Source: Rifleibacterium sp035352635
GTDB taxonomy: Bacteria > Muiribacteriota > Ozemobacteria > Ozemobacterales > Ozemobacteraceae
Length of the DNA: 50,561 nucleotides
Reading direction: 5' to 3'
NCBI GenBank assembly: GCA_035352635.1
Contig: DAOPYA010000023.1
Coordinates: 1-50,561 of the forward strand
The notes under the pieces were generated by a model. That model did no database searches and had not been told where the DNA came from. It worked only from the letters and a program-made list of their open reading frames with translations. The translations under genes and the position numbers were made by a program. This document shows positions 1 to 8,754 of the stretch, piece by piece (the first letter of the stretch is position 1; each line of letters starts with the position of its first letter).

Positions 1-2
1 TC

Positions 3-116
3 ATGGTTCCCCATGACTTTCGCCGCCAGCCACCGCCCGATCTTTCACAGCCTGCATGGTTGCCAGAACTCTACCAGCGACTGCATACCCGCCTCAAAGA
101 TTTTAAACCCGGGTGA
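3..116 (+). CDS. C-terminal end of an unidentified protein (5' partial)
   Basis: A reading frame is open from the window edge and stops at TGA 114-116. It reads as a proline-rich stretch followed by a basic helical tail (LPELYQRLHTRLKDFKPG). The ATG at 3-5 may be internal, so the true start probably lies upstream of the window. The other two plus-strand frames give less protein-like sequence. No family can be recognised from 37 residues. Confidence 0.4.
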   Translation: MVPHDFRRQPPPDLSQPAWLPELYQRLHTRLKDFKPG

Positions 117-201
117 ACTTGTTTTCAGGTTTTCTGACGTAGATTGCGCAATGATTATGAAGCTGATAGAATTATTTTAAATAATAGAGCGGGAGGAAAA
201 C

Positions 202-1251
202 ATGAGGAAACCGGCATCTGAATTTTTGGTGATGGCGCTGCTGTTTGTGGCTGTGTTTTGCGCTGGTCTGGTGCGGGCAGAGACCGTAACCAGAGATTAT
301 TATCGTGAAATGGGCAGTTTTGCCGAATTTATCGGAGCCCTGCATGGAGCCAAAGATGCTTATCAGTCTGGCCAGGACGAGGTTGAACAGCTATATCTTG
401 AGAAGGCTGAGAATGTTCTTGATAAAATAGAATTGGCACCGGCCACGGCTTTGGTTCGTCAGGATTTTAAAGGGGTTATTGTGCAGCATGCTTTCAGCCG
501 TGCCCATGGAAGCGAGTCACCCCGTCTGCACCAGCTTTACAGGGGGCTGGTTGACCCGACCCAGGGCGGGTTATATGAACACCTGACCGAGGCAATGCGT
601 TGCCATAAGAGCCGTATGCCTTACTATGCAGGCCAGACCCATGGTAAGTCAGACGCTATTTTCAAGAAGATCGCCATTTTGCAGCGTCTGAATTTGCCGG
701 TGGCCTGGTATATCGATTTGCAGGCCCGGCGTTTTCAAAGATCCGGCACACCGATAGTTACCGCTGACCTTGTAAGCATGAAATCAATTTTTCCCGCAGA
801 TAGGCCAACTGCCTTCAAGGGAATCATGACAACCCAGACCCTGAATGAAGTTCGCCGTCAGATTAAAGCTTTTCAGAAGAAAGCAATGCGCAGCCTCAGA
901 TTTGCTGCATTTTATGAGGTGGCGGCCGCAGCCCATGAGCTGGCCACCTCTATCAGAGCCATTGAAAAACAGCATGGCGCTCATCTGGCAATGACCATTC
1001 ACATGCTTGATTCGGTGGGCCTGGCGGCATTACACGCCAGCGATTACCAGAAGCGCACGGCGGGCGAAACCGACGGCCTCGCACGCCAGTTTCTCGCCAT
1101 GCAGATGTTTCCGCTTCAAGAATGTCTGCCGACCGATCATGATGCCCAGAAACTTCATGCCATGGGTGTTGGCGTAATTGTTAACGATGTTCCCGAGATC
1201 CCTTTTTTGCAGGAATGGGAAGCAGGCCAGAAGAAGTTGAGCGATCATTGA
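202..1251 (+). CDS. Secreted protein of unknown function, 349 aa
   Basis: The start is set by a clear GGGAGG ribosome binding site at 191-196. The first 26 residues form a signal peptide (basic MRK, hydrophobic core, AGLVRA cleavage region), with no lipobox. The mature part is mostly predicted helical. It contains a run of alanine/histidine-rich helices around residues 235-275 and ends in a charged tail. No known catalytic motif was recognised. The gene stands alone: the neighbour downstream is convergent and the two share a hairpin terminator. It is probably an exported or periplasmic protein, function unknown. Confidence 0.75.
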   Translation: MRKPASEFLVMALLFVAVFCAGLVRAETVTRDYYREMGSFAEFIGALHGAKDAYQSGQDEVEQLYLEKAENVLDKIELAPATALVRQDFKGVIVQHAFSRAHGSESPRLHQLYRGLVDPTQGGLYEHLTEAMRCHKSRMPYYAGQTHGKSDAIFKKIAILQRLNLPVAWYIDLQARRFQRSGTPIVTADLVSMKSIFPADRPTAFKGIMTTQTLNEVRRQIKAFQKKAMRSLRFAAFYEVAAAAHELATSIRAIEKQHGAHLAMTIHMLDSVGLAALHASDYQKRTAGETDGLARQFLAMQMFPLQECLPTDHDAQKLHAMGVGVIVNDVPEIPFLQEWEAGQKKLSDH

Positions 1252-1343
1252 TTCTTTTGAAGCACAAGGTAGGGCTGCCTCAACTGCCCGGCCTGTCTGC
1301 CTGAACTTTATTCAAGCGGTTATCAATGACTGGGCCTGCTGAA

Positions 1344-1388
1344 GCAAAACAAAAACGGCACCTTTTTATGGGTGCCGTTTTGTTTTGC
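1344..1388. terminator. Bidirectional hairpin terminator between convergent genes
   Basis: GCAAAAC/GTTTTGC flanks CGGCACC and GGTGCCG in an inverted repeat with a loop of about 7 nt and one bulged A. T-rich stretches lie on both sides, so it can end transcription of the secreted-protein gene (+) and of the activase gene (-). Confidence 0.8.
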
Positions 1389-1414
1389 CGTCAAGATTCG
1401 CTTTTATTGAGGAG

Positions 1415-4400
1415 TCAGGATTTTCTGCCGTTCTTCTCGAGATTTTGTCTGGCCTGGAACACGAAGGTGGCCAGGTTGGTTTCGCGGTTGGGCAGGATGC
1501 TGCCATCGTAGACCATGTCGACGAATGGGGCCTGATTTCGCATGTGGACCTTGAGAATTGAGCTGGCGATGGTGCTTGGCATGCAGGTGAACGGCATCGA
1601 GTTGACAACGCCATTATAACCTTCTTTCGCGAAGGCGAGAGCCCCGCCGATGCTGAGAATGGCTTCGCCGTTGATGTGGTTCGAGAAGGTCTCGCCGACT
1701 TCGTGCAGAATGTGTTCGGTCGAGTGATCGAATCGGTTGTCGAGCAGTCGCGAGAAGGGCTGTGAGATAAAACTGGCGACCAGGCGCTGATACTTGCCGG
1801 TCAGCCAGAATTTGGCAGTTTCGCCGATGTTGCCGAGGCTCTTTTTGCGTCTGAATGCTTCTTTTGATTCTTCAATGCTGGTGTGGGTCGTGTATTCGAT
1901 CCATTCGGCGACCGATGAAGTGTAGGTTTCGCAGCCCATGTCTTCTAGTGTCTTGATCAGCTGCTGATTGCTTTCCTTGTGGGTTCGCACAAATATTTCG
2001 CCGACGATGCCGATCAACGGTCGCTGCTCATTGTTGCGTTCGATGGCGGCAAAGGCCCGGGCCGACTTTTTGGCAGCCCTGATCACGGCCAGACCACCAC
2101 CAGCTTCAATCGCATCGATGCCTGCTTTCATAGCGTCTTCGAATACTTTATCGGTGGTGCCCTTTAGTTTTTCATAGGGTCTGATGCGCCACAGGGCTTT
2201 TTCGATGAGATCAGAATAAACGATGGCCTGCCATGCCAGTTGCCGGAAGCGCAACGCCTGGTCATCGTTGAAATAGCCGCTGAAGCGGTAACTGTCTTCT
2301 GAGCTGGGTGAAAGAATCGGCACGTTCACATATTTATATTTATCAAGCAGAATGCGATGCAGGCGGGTGTATTGCCCGAAGCGGCACGGGCCCTCGGTTT
2401 CTGGCATGAAGAAAGCCAGGCCGTTATTTACATCCATGCCTTCGGCCATGTGCTGGTCAATGATGTCGAACATGTCGCCGGTCGTCACGATGCATGGGAA
2501 GCATTCTTTGCCGGAAGTATGCTTTTTGCCGAATTCGAGGCCGGCATTGCTGTAAGTCGGCATGACTTCGGCTTTGCAGCCAAGGTGTCTGAAGGCCGCC
2601 GCGAGACAGCGTGCTCCTTCGGCCATTTTGGGCAGGTAGAGGGTGCGTTCGGTGAGCGGCGCCGTCGATTTGCGCGGCACGAAGTTGATATCTTTGTGCG
2701 AAAGAATGGTGATCTGCTGCTGATTCTTGATCGCATCGATAAAAGCGAGCAGGCGGGTTTCGACTCCGGCGCCGGCTGAGTGTTCATCGAGTTCGAGTTC
2801 GAGATAAGGGCGGCCGGTGCGATTCATTTCATGATTGAAGAAATGCAGAACGAATGAATCGGGGCCGCATGAGAAACTGGTCAGATAGAGACCGAACAGT
2901 CTGGTATCGCGGTTGATATACTTGGCGGCCTGAAGAATGCGGTTGCCAAAGCCCCAATACATGTTCGGGTATTCGGCTTCGACGTCGATTCCAGATAAGT
3001 CGAGGAATTCCTGGGGAATCGCATGCACGCCAAGGCGGCTGAAAGTGGCAAAAAGATTGAGGTTGGTGCGGGAATCGTAGGCGCTGTATGGGCGGCCGAT
3101 AACGATGATGGCACGGCGGTCGCCGAGGTTTTTGAGGATTTCCTGGCCGACCCGCTTGATATCGGCGTCGAACTGGTTGAGCACTGCCATGGCTTCGTCG
3201 TAAGCCTTGCTGAATTCAGCATCATTGAAGCGCAGGCCGAGACGTTTGAATTCGCCGGCGAACGACAGATGCATATCCATTTTGCCCTTTTTAAAGTAGA
3301 CGGCCGGTTTGATAACTTTCTTCGTATCGAGGCCCAGGGCGGCGATCAGCATAAAGGTGTTGGCCTCAACGTAGGGGCAATAGAAGGCATTGTTGCCCTG
3401 GTTTCCTTCCATTTCGATGAGCATCGGCATGAAGAGAAAATCGCACTGATCTTTGAGGGTTGCCGCGTGCCCATGTGAAATCTTAACCGGGAAACAGGCT
3501 TCGCAGGTCATTGCTGATATGCCGCGGTCAACGATTTCGCTGTTGGTTTCTGGGCTGATGACGACTTCGTAGCCGAGACTGGTCAGCAGATGTGCCCAGA
3601 ACAGGCCGAGTTGGTGAAACCCGAGGGCGCGTGGCATGCCGATGACAATCTTGCCGCTTTTTTCAGCAGTGCCGGGTGCGCCGGCCACACGATAGAGGCC
3701 TTTCATGTGCTTGAAATAGAGTTCCTGGCGAACCCGGTTGAAATCAGGAGCGCGTTTGCCAGACTGCTGACGCGATTCATACATTCCGCAGTCGCCGCCA
3801 TAAATGGCTTCGTCGTTGCCGACCTTGTAAATCTGCAGTTTGCACTGATTGTGGCAGTTCGGGTTGCGTTTGCAGATTTCTTCGTCATGGACAAAAGCCT
3901 GCTCAACGACACCCCAGCCACGGAACCTTGTTTTAAACGGCTGCCCTGCGGCCAACCTGGCTTTGATTTCATCCATGGCATGCAGAGCGGCGCCAATGCC
4001 GCCCATAACTTCGCGGTGCGGCAGAGTGATGATCGGTTTGCCGACAATGCGTTCAAAAGCAGCAACCACTGACTTGTTCAGTGAGGGGCCACCCTGAAAA
4101 CTGATTTTTTTGCCGATCTTGCCATCTTGAACGACGCGGTTCAGATAGTTGTGAACTACGGCCTGCGACAGGCCGGCGAGCAGATCTTCAACCGCGCCAC
4201 CCATTTGCAGGTAAGACATCAGATCTGATTCCATGTAAACGGTGCAGCGCTCAGTGAGGCGGTAGGGAGCCTTGGCGCGCATCGCCATTTCTTCGTATTC
4301 GCCGGCGATATTGATGCCGAGTTTGTTGGCAGTTTCTTCAAGAAAGCTGCCGGTGCCAGCCGCGCAGACTTTGTTCATGCGAAAATCGACGACATAACCG

Positions 4401-5743
4401 TTGCCGAGTGCCGTGTATTTTGCGTCCTGGCCACCGAGTTCAAAAATCGTATCGACGCCTGGTTCAAAATGGCTGGTGCCACGGGCATGCGCCGTAACTT
4501 CATTGACCACATCGTCGGCACCTACGAACAGGTTGGCGACTTCGCGGCCCGAGCCGGTAGTGCCAACGCCCAGCACATTAACCCGGTTAACATCGATAGT
4601 TTCGACACAGTTGCGCAGCGCTTTTTTAATCGCTACAACCGGCTGACCTTCAGTAGCAATATAACGCTTATAAATAACCCGGCCTTCGGGGGTGATCAGA
4701 ACGAGTTTGGTGGTCGTCGAACCGATATCGTAACCCATATATACATCGAATATTTCATCGCCCGCCGGCAGGCCTTCGGCCTTGCCGCATTCGGCGAATG
4801 GGTGCAGCTTGAGAGTCAGTGGTTCGGTGCGAACCGCAGCAAAGGCTTCTGAGGCTTTGAGCTGGTTGATCTGGGCCGCGGTTACCGCCCGGCCCTGCTG
4901 CTTGCTGATGGCATTGAGGACGGCGCCCAGAGCGCCTACGCTCGTGTAATGATCTGGAACACTGACCTTGAGGCCCAGAATGTTCTCGAACGCCTGCCGG
5001 GCCAGAAGATTCGAGGCATAGCCGCCGATAAAGGCGACCGGGGCCTGCAGTTTGCGGTTATTGATGAGCGTTGATTTGTAGTTTTTGGCAACCCCTTCGT
5101 GCAGCCCGCTGATGATGTGACGAATCGGAATACCTTTGTTCTGCAGGTGAATCATGTCTGACTTGGTGAAAACAGTGCAGCGGCAGGCAACGCTCGCCGG
5201 GCAGTCTGATTTGCGCCCTTCTTCCATGAAGCGCATCAATATTGATTCCATGCGCTTTTGCGGGTCGCTGATCGAGTTGAATTCTTCAACATCTGAAAAA
5301 ATGCGCTCAGCCTGCTGATCGATAAAGCTGCCAGTGCCGGCGGCACAGGCTTCGTTCAGCTTAAAATCATCAAGGATGAAGGTTTTTTCGGTCGGGGTGA
5401 GCACCAGAAGAGCCGAATCATGGCCGCCAATCGAAATGGCGGTGCGGGCTTCCGGCATCAGGGCGAACAGACCGCGTGTCTGGGCGGTGGTTTCAATTTC
5501 GAAATATGTTTTCAGTTCGGCGGCAATTGATTTGCCATGGGTGCCGGTGAAGGCAACCCCGGCTATGTTATCGCGGCCATATTTTTCTTCTATCTGCCCG
5601 AGAATGTGGGCGCAAAGTTCAAGAGTGCGGCCAAAATGCCGGTGGTATGGCATTTCTTCAACAAAATTACCATCGGAATCACAGACTACCGCATTTATGC
5701 TGACTGATCCTATATCAAAACCTGTATAGAGTTTTTTATTCAT
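1415..5743 (-). CDS. Large fused 2-hydroxyacyl-CoA dehydratase activase / DUF2229-type protein, 1442 aa
   Basis: Two consecutive ASKHA ATPase domains of the BadF/BadG/BcrA/BcrD/HgdC family are visible. Their phosphate-1 loops are GFDIGSVS (about residue 8) and GYDIGSTTTK (about 337). Each domain keeps the cysteine pair that ligates the bridging 4Fe-4S cluster (C133 with C189; C460 with C500, in CAAGTGSF and RCTVY contexts). From about 650 onward come DUF2229/HgdB-like regions with conserved cysteines (MTCEACFPVKISHGH). Known HgdC-type activases use ATP to inject an electron into a 2-hydroxyacyl-CoA dehydratase or benzoyl-CoA reductase type enzyme. About 1,400 residues is normal for this long fused branch, whose substrate is unknown. 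An AGGAGGT at 5747-5753 supports the start. No dehydratase A/B subunit genes adjoin it, so its target enzyme cannot be named from context. Confidence 0.93.
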   Translation of the reverse strand: MNKKLYTGFDIGSVSINAVVCDSDGNFVEEMPYHRHFGRTLELCAHILGQIEEKYGRDNIAGVAFTGTHGKSIAAELKTYFEIETTAQTRGLFALMPEARTAISIGGHDSALLVLTPTEKTFILDDFKLNEACAAGTGSFIDQQAERIFSDVEEFNSISDPQKRMESILMRFMEEGRKSDCPASVACRCTVFTKSDMIHLQNKGIPIRHIISGLHEGVAKNYKSTLINNRKLQAPVAFIGGYASNLLARQAFENILGLKVSVPDHYTSVGALGAVLNAISKQQGRAVTAAQINQLKASEAFAAVRTEPLTLKLHPFAECGKAEGLPAGDEIFDVYMGYDIGSTTTKLVLITPEGRVIYKRYIATEGQPVVAIKKALRNCVETIDVNRVNVLGVGTTGSGREVANLFVGADDVVNEVTAHARGTSHFEPGVDTIFELGGQDAKYTALGNGYVVDFRMNKVCAAGTGSFLEETANKLGINIAGEYEEMAMRAKAPYRLTERCTVYMESDLMSYLQMGGAVEDLLAGLSQAVVHNYLNRVVQDGKIGKKISFQGGPSLNKSVVAAFERIVGKPIITLPHREVMGGIGAALHAMDEIKARLAAGQPFKTRFRGWGVVEQAFVHDEEICKRNPNCHNQCKLQIYKVGNDEAIYGGDCGMYESRQQSGKRAPDFNRVRQELYFKHMKGLYRVAGAPGTAEKSGKIVIGMPRALGFHQLGLFWAHLLTSLGYEVVISPETNSEIVDRGISAMTCEACFPVKISHGHAATLKDQCDFLFMPMLIEMEGNQGNNAFYCPYVEANTFMLIAALGLDTKKVIKPAVYFKKGKMDMHLSFAGEFKRLGLRFNDAEFSKAYDEAMAVLNQFDADIKRVGQEILKNLGDRRAIIVIGRPYSAYDSRTNLNLFATFSRLGVHAIPQEFLDLSGIDVEAEYPNMYWGFGNRILQAAKYINRDTRLFGLYLTSFSCGPDSFVLHFFNHEMNRTGRPYLELELDEHSAGAGVETRLLAFIDAIKNQQQITILSHKDINFVPRKSTAPLTERTLYLPKMAEGARCLAAAFRHLGCKAEVMPTYSNAGLEFGKKHTSGKECFPCIVTTGDMFDIIDQHMAEGMDVNNGLAFFMPETEGPCRFGQYTRLHRILLDKYKYVNVPILSPSSEDSYRFSGYFNDDQALRFRQLAWQAIVYSDLIEKALWRIRPYEKLKGTTDKVFEDAMKAGIDAIEAGGGLAVIRAAKKSARAFAAIERNNEQRPLIGIVGEIFVRTHKESNQQLIKTLEDMGCETYTSSVAEWIEYTTHTSIEESKEAFRRKKSLGNIGETAKFWLTGKYQRLVASFISQPFSRLLDNRFDHSTEHILHEVGETFSNHINGEAILSIGGALAFAKEGYNGVVNSMPFTCMPSTIASSILKVHMRNQAPFVDMVYDGSILPNRETNLATFVFQARQNLEKNGRKS

Positions 5744-5787
5744 TTTACCTCCTGAGACTGAAGAGAGTCTTACATGATAACATTAAA

Positions 5788-5819
5788 AAGCCCCTCTGGC
5801 AAACGGGCCAGAGGGGCTT
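5788..5819 (-). terminator. Hairpin terminator after the beta-propeller gene
   Basis: An inverted repeat AAGCCCCTCTGGC / GGCCAGAGGGGCTT has a 5 nt loop. On the minus strand it is followed by a T run (CTTTTTAATG). It closes the two-gene unit 7948-5845 before the activase gene. Confidence 0.85.
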
Positions 5820-5844
5820 GAACAGAGCTTTCGCGGGGGGGCGC

Positions 5845-7275
5845 TCAGTTGCTTTTCTTCCATCCGTCGTCAAGCAGATTTTCTGATGATGCTTTTGGTT
5901 CAATCGGGTCAGAAGTTGGAGTCAGAGTGCTTGATGCCGGTTCGCCCTGAACCGGTGGCGTTATCGAAGTCACGGTGGCAGTATTGCTGCCAGGGCTGAC
6001 GGCCTGATCATCTTTCCAGAACTTGATATTTTTGCTGGTCGGATCATCGATACCATTGGTGTCAGAAGCGTTTAAGGCTGCGGCCAGTGGGGTGGTCGGT
6101 TTCGCGATCAGGCTGTAGGTACCGTCATAAGCAACAAGCAGGTCGCCGTTGTCGGTTACCAGCGGGCGCATGAACAGGCTGCGGCCGCTTACCGACCATA
6201 GACTGAGCGATGACCCGGTTTCAATGTAACTGCCAAAAGTTTTTCGCGAAAAGAATGAATCTTTGTGGGTTACAAAAATACCCCGGCGATGCGGAAAGGC
6301 GTTGTAAACTTCATCGAGTTCACGCCGCCATGCCTGCGCACCCGAATTGACATCGACGCAGCGCAGGTTCTTCTTATCAAGCAGCAGCAGGCGGTCGCCA
6401 TATTTGGCAGCTCCGGTAAAGCCGGCCTGCATGGTAGTAGACCATGAATTGCCTGTCATCAGCGACATGCAAACAATTCTTGAACCGCCAGAAGCCATCA
6501 TGATCAAAGTTTCATCAAGTATCTGGGCTGCTTTAAGGCCCTTGGCCTGGTTACGATACAATACTGTGCCGGTTTCCTGGTCGAGAATCATAATCTCGCC
6601 GTCAAAACTTGCCAGAACGCAGACATTCTGCACAAACAGCGGTGTATCCTGGCTCATGTTTGCTTCAGTCGACCAGAGAAGTGCCCCGTCTTCAGGGTTG
6701 AGCGCCGAGACCTTCCATCTGGTGTTCTTCTGGTCATTTAAGCCGTGAATGCATATGATCACCCGGCCGGCACTGTAATTAACAATGCTGTCGGTGAAGG
6801 ATTTTTCCCAGACCGGCTGGCCAGTCTGGGTGTCGAGGCAGAAGAGCGCATTCGCGGTCGATTGCACGATGACGCGCCCGTTGCCGACCTTGACCGGCGG
6901 CACTTTAAAAGAGTCTATGGCGCCGGCTTCCCAGGCAATCTTCAGACCAGGAACCGAAAAACCCCTGATCATTTTGGCAGAGTCGGCCAGAATAACCATA
7001 TTGCCATCGACGAGCGGAGGGTAGGGCAGGTAACTCATCTTGACCGATTCGGCGGTCAGGCGCCCGCTATTATCGATTTCATAAAGCTGAAAGACGTGCT
7101 TGCCCTTGTCGCCGCCAAGAAAAACATACCGGTCAGCCGCAGCAACCGGGTCTGAAAAAACCTTCTGCGAAATGCTGCCATACCAGACGGGCATGGTTTC
7201 TGGCTGGGTTCCGAGGAGATGAAAAGCGGTAATGCTGATAAACACCAGCAAAATTCCAAACAATCGTTTTGACAT
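5845..7275 (-). CDS. Exported PQQ-like beta-propeller repeat protein, 476 aa
   Basis: An N-terminal hydrophobic stretch (residues 5-21) acts as signal peptide or anchor. Residues 30-390 carry repeated blades typical of PQQ-like/WD40-like propellers, with recurring patterns such as LDTQTGQPVW, LNPEDGALLW and VDVNSGAQAWRREL. The last 80 residues are a Ser/Thr/Pro-rich linker-like tail ending in KKSN. Such propellers usually serve as binding scaffolds (BamB-like) rather than enzymes; no PQQ ligands can be assigned by eye. The gene begins one nucleotide after the stop of the upstream kinase-like gene, so the two are co-transcribed and probably translationally coupled. The functional link between them is unknown. 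Confidence 0.85.
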   Translation of the reverse strand: MSKRLFGILLVFISITAFHLLGTQPETMPVWYGSISQKVFSDPVAAADRYVFLGGDKGKHVFQLYEIDNSGRLTAESVKMSYLPYPPLVDGNMVILADSAKMIRGFSVPGLKIAWEAGAIDSFKVPPVKVGNGRVIVQSTANALFCLDTQTGQPVWEKSFTDSIVNYSAGRVIICIHGLNDQKNTRWKVSALNPEDGALLWSTEANMSQDTPLFVQNVCVLASFDGEIMILDQETGTVLYRNQAKGLKAAQILDETLIMMASGGSRIVCMSLMTGNSWSTTMQAGFTGAAKYGDRLLLLDKKNLRCVDVNSGAQAWRRELDEVYNAFPHRRGIFVTHKDSFFSRKTFGSYIETGSSLSLWSVSGRSLFMRPLVTDNGDLLVAYDGTYSLIAKPTTPLAAALNASDTNGIDDPTSKNIKFWKDDQAVSPGSNTATVTSITPPVQGEPASSTLTPTSDPIEPKASSENLLDDGWKKSN

Positions 7276-7276
7276 T

Positions 7277-7948
7277 TTATTCGATGGCTTTCAGAGCGTT
7301 CAAAATCATGGTAATGCACTTGTCTGGCGAGATTCGGCTGGTGTTGAGAACCAGATGATAGTGGTGCGGATCATTCCAGTCGGTATCGAAAAAATCGTAA
7401 ATAAAATTTGCAGCGGCGGCATCTTTGAGGGTGATCAACTCTTCGGCCTTTTCGCGGTCGAGGCTCTGTTCCTGCATGACATGCTTCAGGCGGTCTTCAT
7501 GGTCAGCAACAACGCGAATGTGAAGTGCGTCAGCGCGATCACGCAGAATCTGACTGCCGCCACGCCCAAGTATGACCGCTTTTGATTTGGTGGCGATTTC
7601 ACGGATCACCTGGTTCAGGACTTCGTAATAATCTTTTTCCTGAAAGGTGTTGTGTGGGTAAGTGCTGAAAATTTCGGCTGAATCCCAGTCGAGGGGGCCA
7701 ATGCCGAAGGGGTGAAACACCATGCCACCCTGGGCAATGCTGGCAAGGGCTTCCTGAAAAAAGACGCCGATGCGGTTATAGGTAGACTGATCGAAATCCT
7801 CGAGCTGATCTTCCTTTTTTCCCATTTTTTGGGCAATTTCATTGATTATCTGCTGATCGTAACAGACGTAGCCAAGTGCTTCCGCTGTTTTGAGAGCGAT
7901 AAAAGTTCCAGATGCACCAATCTCACGCGAAATGGTAATTACCGGCAT
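7277..7948 (-). CDS. Cytidylate kinase-like family protein, 223 aa
   Basis: The protein opens with a beta strand and a nucleotide-binding loop variant (ITISREIGASGT), as in the cytidylate kinase-like family (Pfam Cytidylate_kin2). The YDQQIINEIA helix and the VILGRGGSQIL and RIRV-like segments of that family follow. Canonical Cmk enzymes phosphorylate CMP, but members of this branch have no firmly established substrate, so only nucleotide or small-molecule kinase activity is inferred. AAGGAGG directly upstream (7953-7959) fixes the start. It is the first gene of a two-gene unit with the propeller gene. The opposite flank (7949-8100) is shared with a divergent small gene. Confidence 0.85.
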   Translation of the reverse strand: MPVITISREIGASGTFIALKTAEALGYVCYDQQIINEIAQKMGKKEDQLEDFDQSTYNRIGVFFQEALASIAQGGMVFHPFGIGPLDWDSAEIFSTYPHNTFQEKDYYEVLNQVIREIATKSKAVILGRGGSQILRDRADALHIRVVADHEDRLKHVMQEQSLDREKAEELITLKDAAAANFIYDFFDTDWNDPHHYHLVLNTSRISPDKCITMILNALKAIE

Positions 7949-8100
7949 CTGATCCTCCTTGAATATTAGACCTTCCGGCTATTCTAAGGCAAAACTCCTT
8001 CAGCGTTCAACATGTTACAAAAAATAAATAAAAAAATGGTTAATCATTCTTATTATTTCGCCGATGAATCTTTTGTAGAAAATTACAAGGAGGACGGCAA

Positions 8101-8241
8101 ATGGTTCACCCAGGGATGGTAGGTATTACTGAGTTGATGATGGATGAAAGTTTCCTCTGCTGGATGGAACAGCAAGCGGATGATTTGCTTGAAAATCTCA
8201 CGACTTTTGAAATTTTTAATCTCTATCAGTCGGTTCAGTAA
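8101..8241 (+). CDS. Small protein of unknown function, 46 aa
   Basis: An ATG is placed 6 nt after a near-perfect AAGGAGG (8088-8094). It opens a 46-codon frame ending in TAA at 8239-8241, and an intrinsic terminator follows 9 nt later. The product is acidic, rich in Met, Glu and Asp (LMMDESFLCW, MEQQADDLL), with no signal peptide or cysteine motif, and is probably a short helical protein. A strong ribosome site, a compact frame and its own terminator argue for a real gene. It lies divergent from the kinase-like gene and convergent with the feo operon. No family is recognised. Confidence 0.6.
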   Translation: MVHPGMVGITELMMDESFLCWMEQQADDLLENLTTFEIFNLYQSVQ

Positions 8242-8250
8242 AAAAAACAG

Positions 8251-8271
8251 ATCGGGTTGGCCCGATTTTTC
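8251..8271. terminator. Hairpin terminator shared by the small gene and the feo operon
   Basis: ATCGGG-TTGG-CCCGAT is followed by TTTTTC on the plus strand. On the minus strand it is followed by CTGTTTTTTT. It can therefore terminate both converging transcription units. Confidence 0.8.
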
Positions 8272-8285
8272 TTAAAGAGGATCTT

Positions 8286-8753
8286 TCAACGCTCACCGAG
8301 GAACTTCGTAAAAGCTTCGCGACTTCTGCTGATTTTATTGCACGGTTTCCCTGAAATGTTGTGTTCGCAGACCCTGATATTTTCAAAATCAAGATAGGCC
8401 TGCATTCTCTCAATAGTGGCCGCACTGACGCGGTGTTCCAGCCGACAGGCTTCCTGCTGTGCAAATTCTTCCGGAAAAGCCAGTATTTCACCAAGAAATT
8501 TCGCCAGGGTGCGATGAAAACGGTTCAACGCCCTGATGGTGTTTTCACCTTCTGGGGTGAGAGTTACCGGCCGATAGGCCTGGTAGTTGATCAGCCCGCT
8601 TTCGGCAAGGCGCTGCAGGGCCGAAGTCACCGATGAGCGCCGGCAACCCATGCGTTCAGCCAGGTCAGAGGTGCGAACTGAGCCGAATTGCCGTTGCAGC
8701 TCTGCTATCTGCTCGAGATAAGATTCAAGAGCGCCAGAAACGCGTTTTTTCAT
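8286..8753 (-). CDS. DtxR/MntR-type iron-dependent transcription regulator, 155 aa
   Basis: Residues 1-70 form a winged helix-turn-helix (TSDLAERMGCRRSSVTSALQRL). It is followed by the dimerisation domain with the metal-site signature EACRLEH. C103, E106 and H107 match the Cys102-Glu105-His106 ancillary/primary ligands of DtxR. There is no SH3-like third domain, so the length is like MntR. I chose the ATG at 8753, preceded by GGAGG (8759-8763), over the longer frame starting at 8936 because that extension lies wholly inside feoB. It starts 1 nt after the feoB stop, making it the third gene of the feo operon. The tandem palindromes upstream of feoA are its likely operators. A C-terminal CX8C (C129, C138) is an extra feature of unknown meaning. 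Confidence 0.88.
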   Translation of the reverse strand: MKKRVSGALESYLEQIAELQRQFGSVRTSDLAERMGCRRSSVTSALQRLAESGLINYQAYRPVTLTPEGENTIRALNRFHRTLAKFLGEILAFPEEFAQQEACRLEHRVSAATIERMQAYLDFENIRVCEHNISGKPCNKISRSREAFTKFLGER

Positions 8754-8754
8754 A

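Noticed and set aside
2357..4852. Several plus-strand frames within the activase gene
   Set aside because: All lie antisense to a gene with full family motifs and have no ribosome sites.
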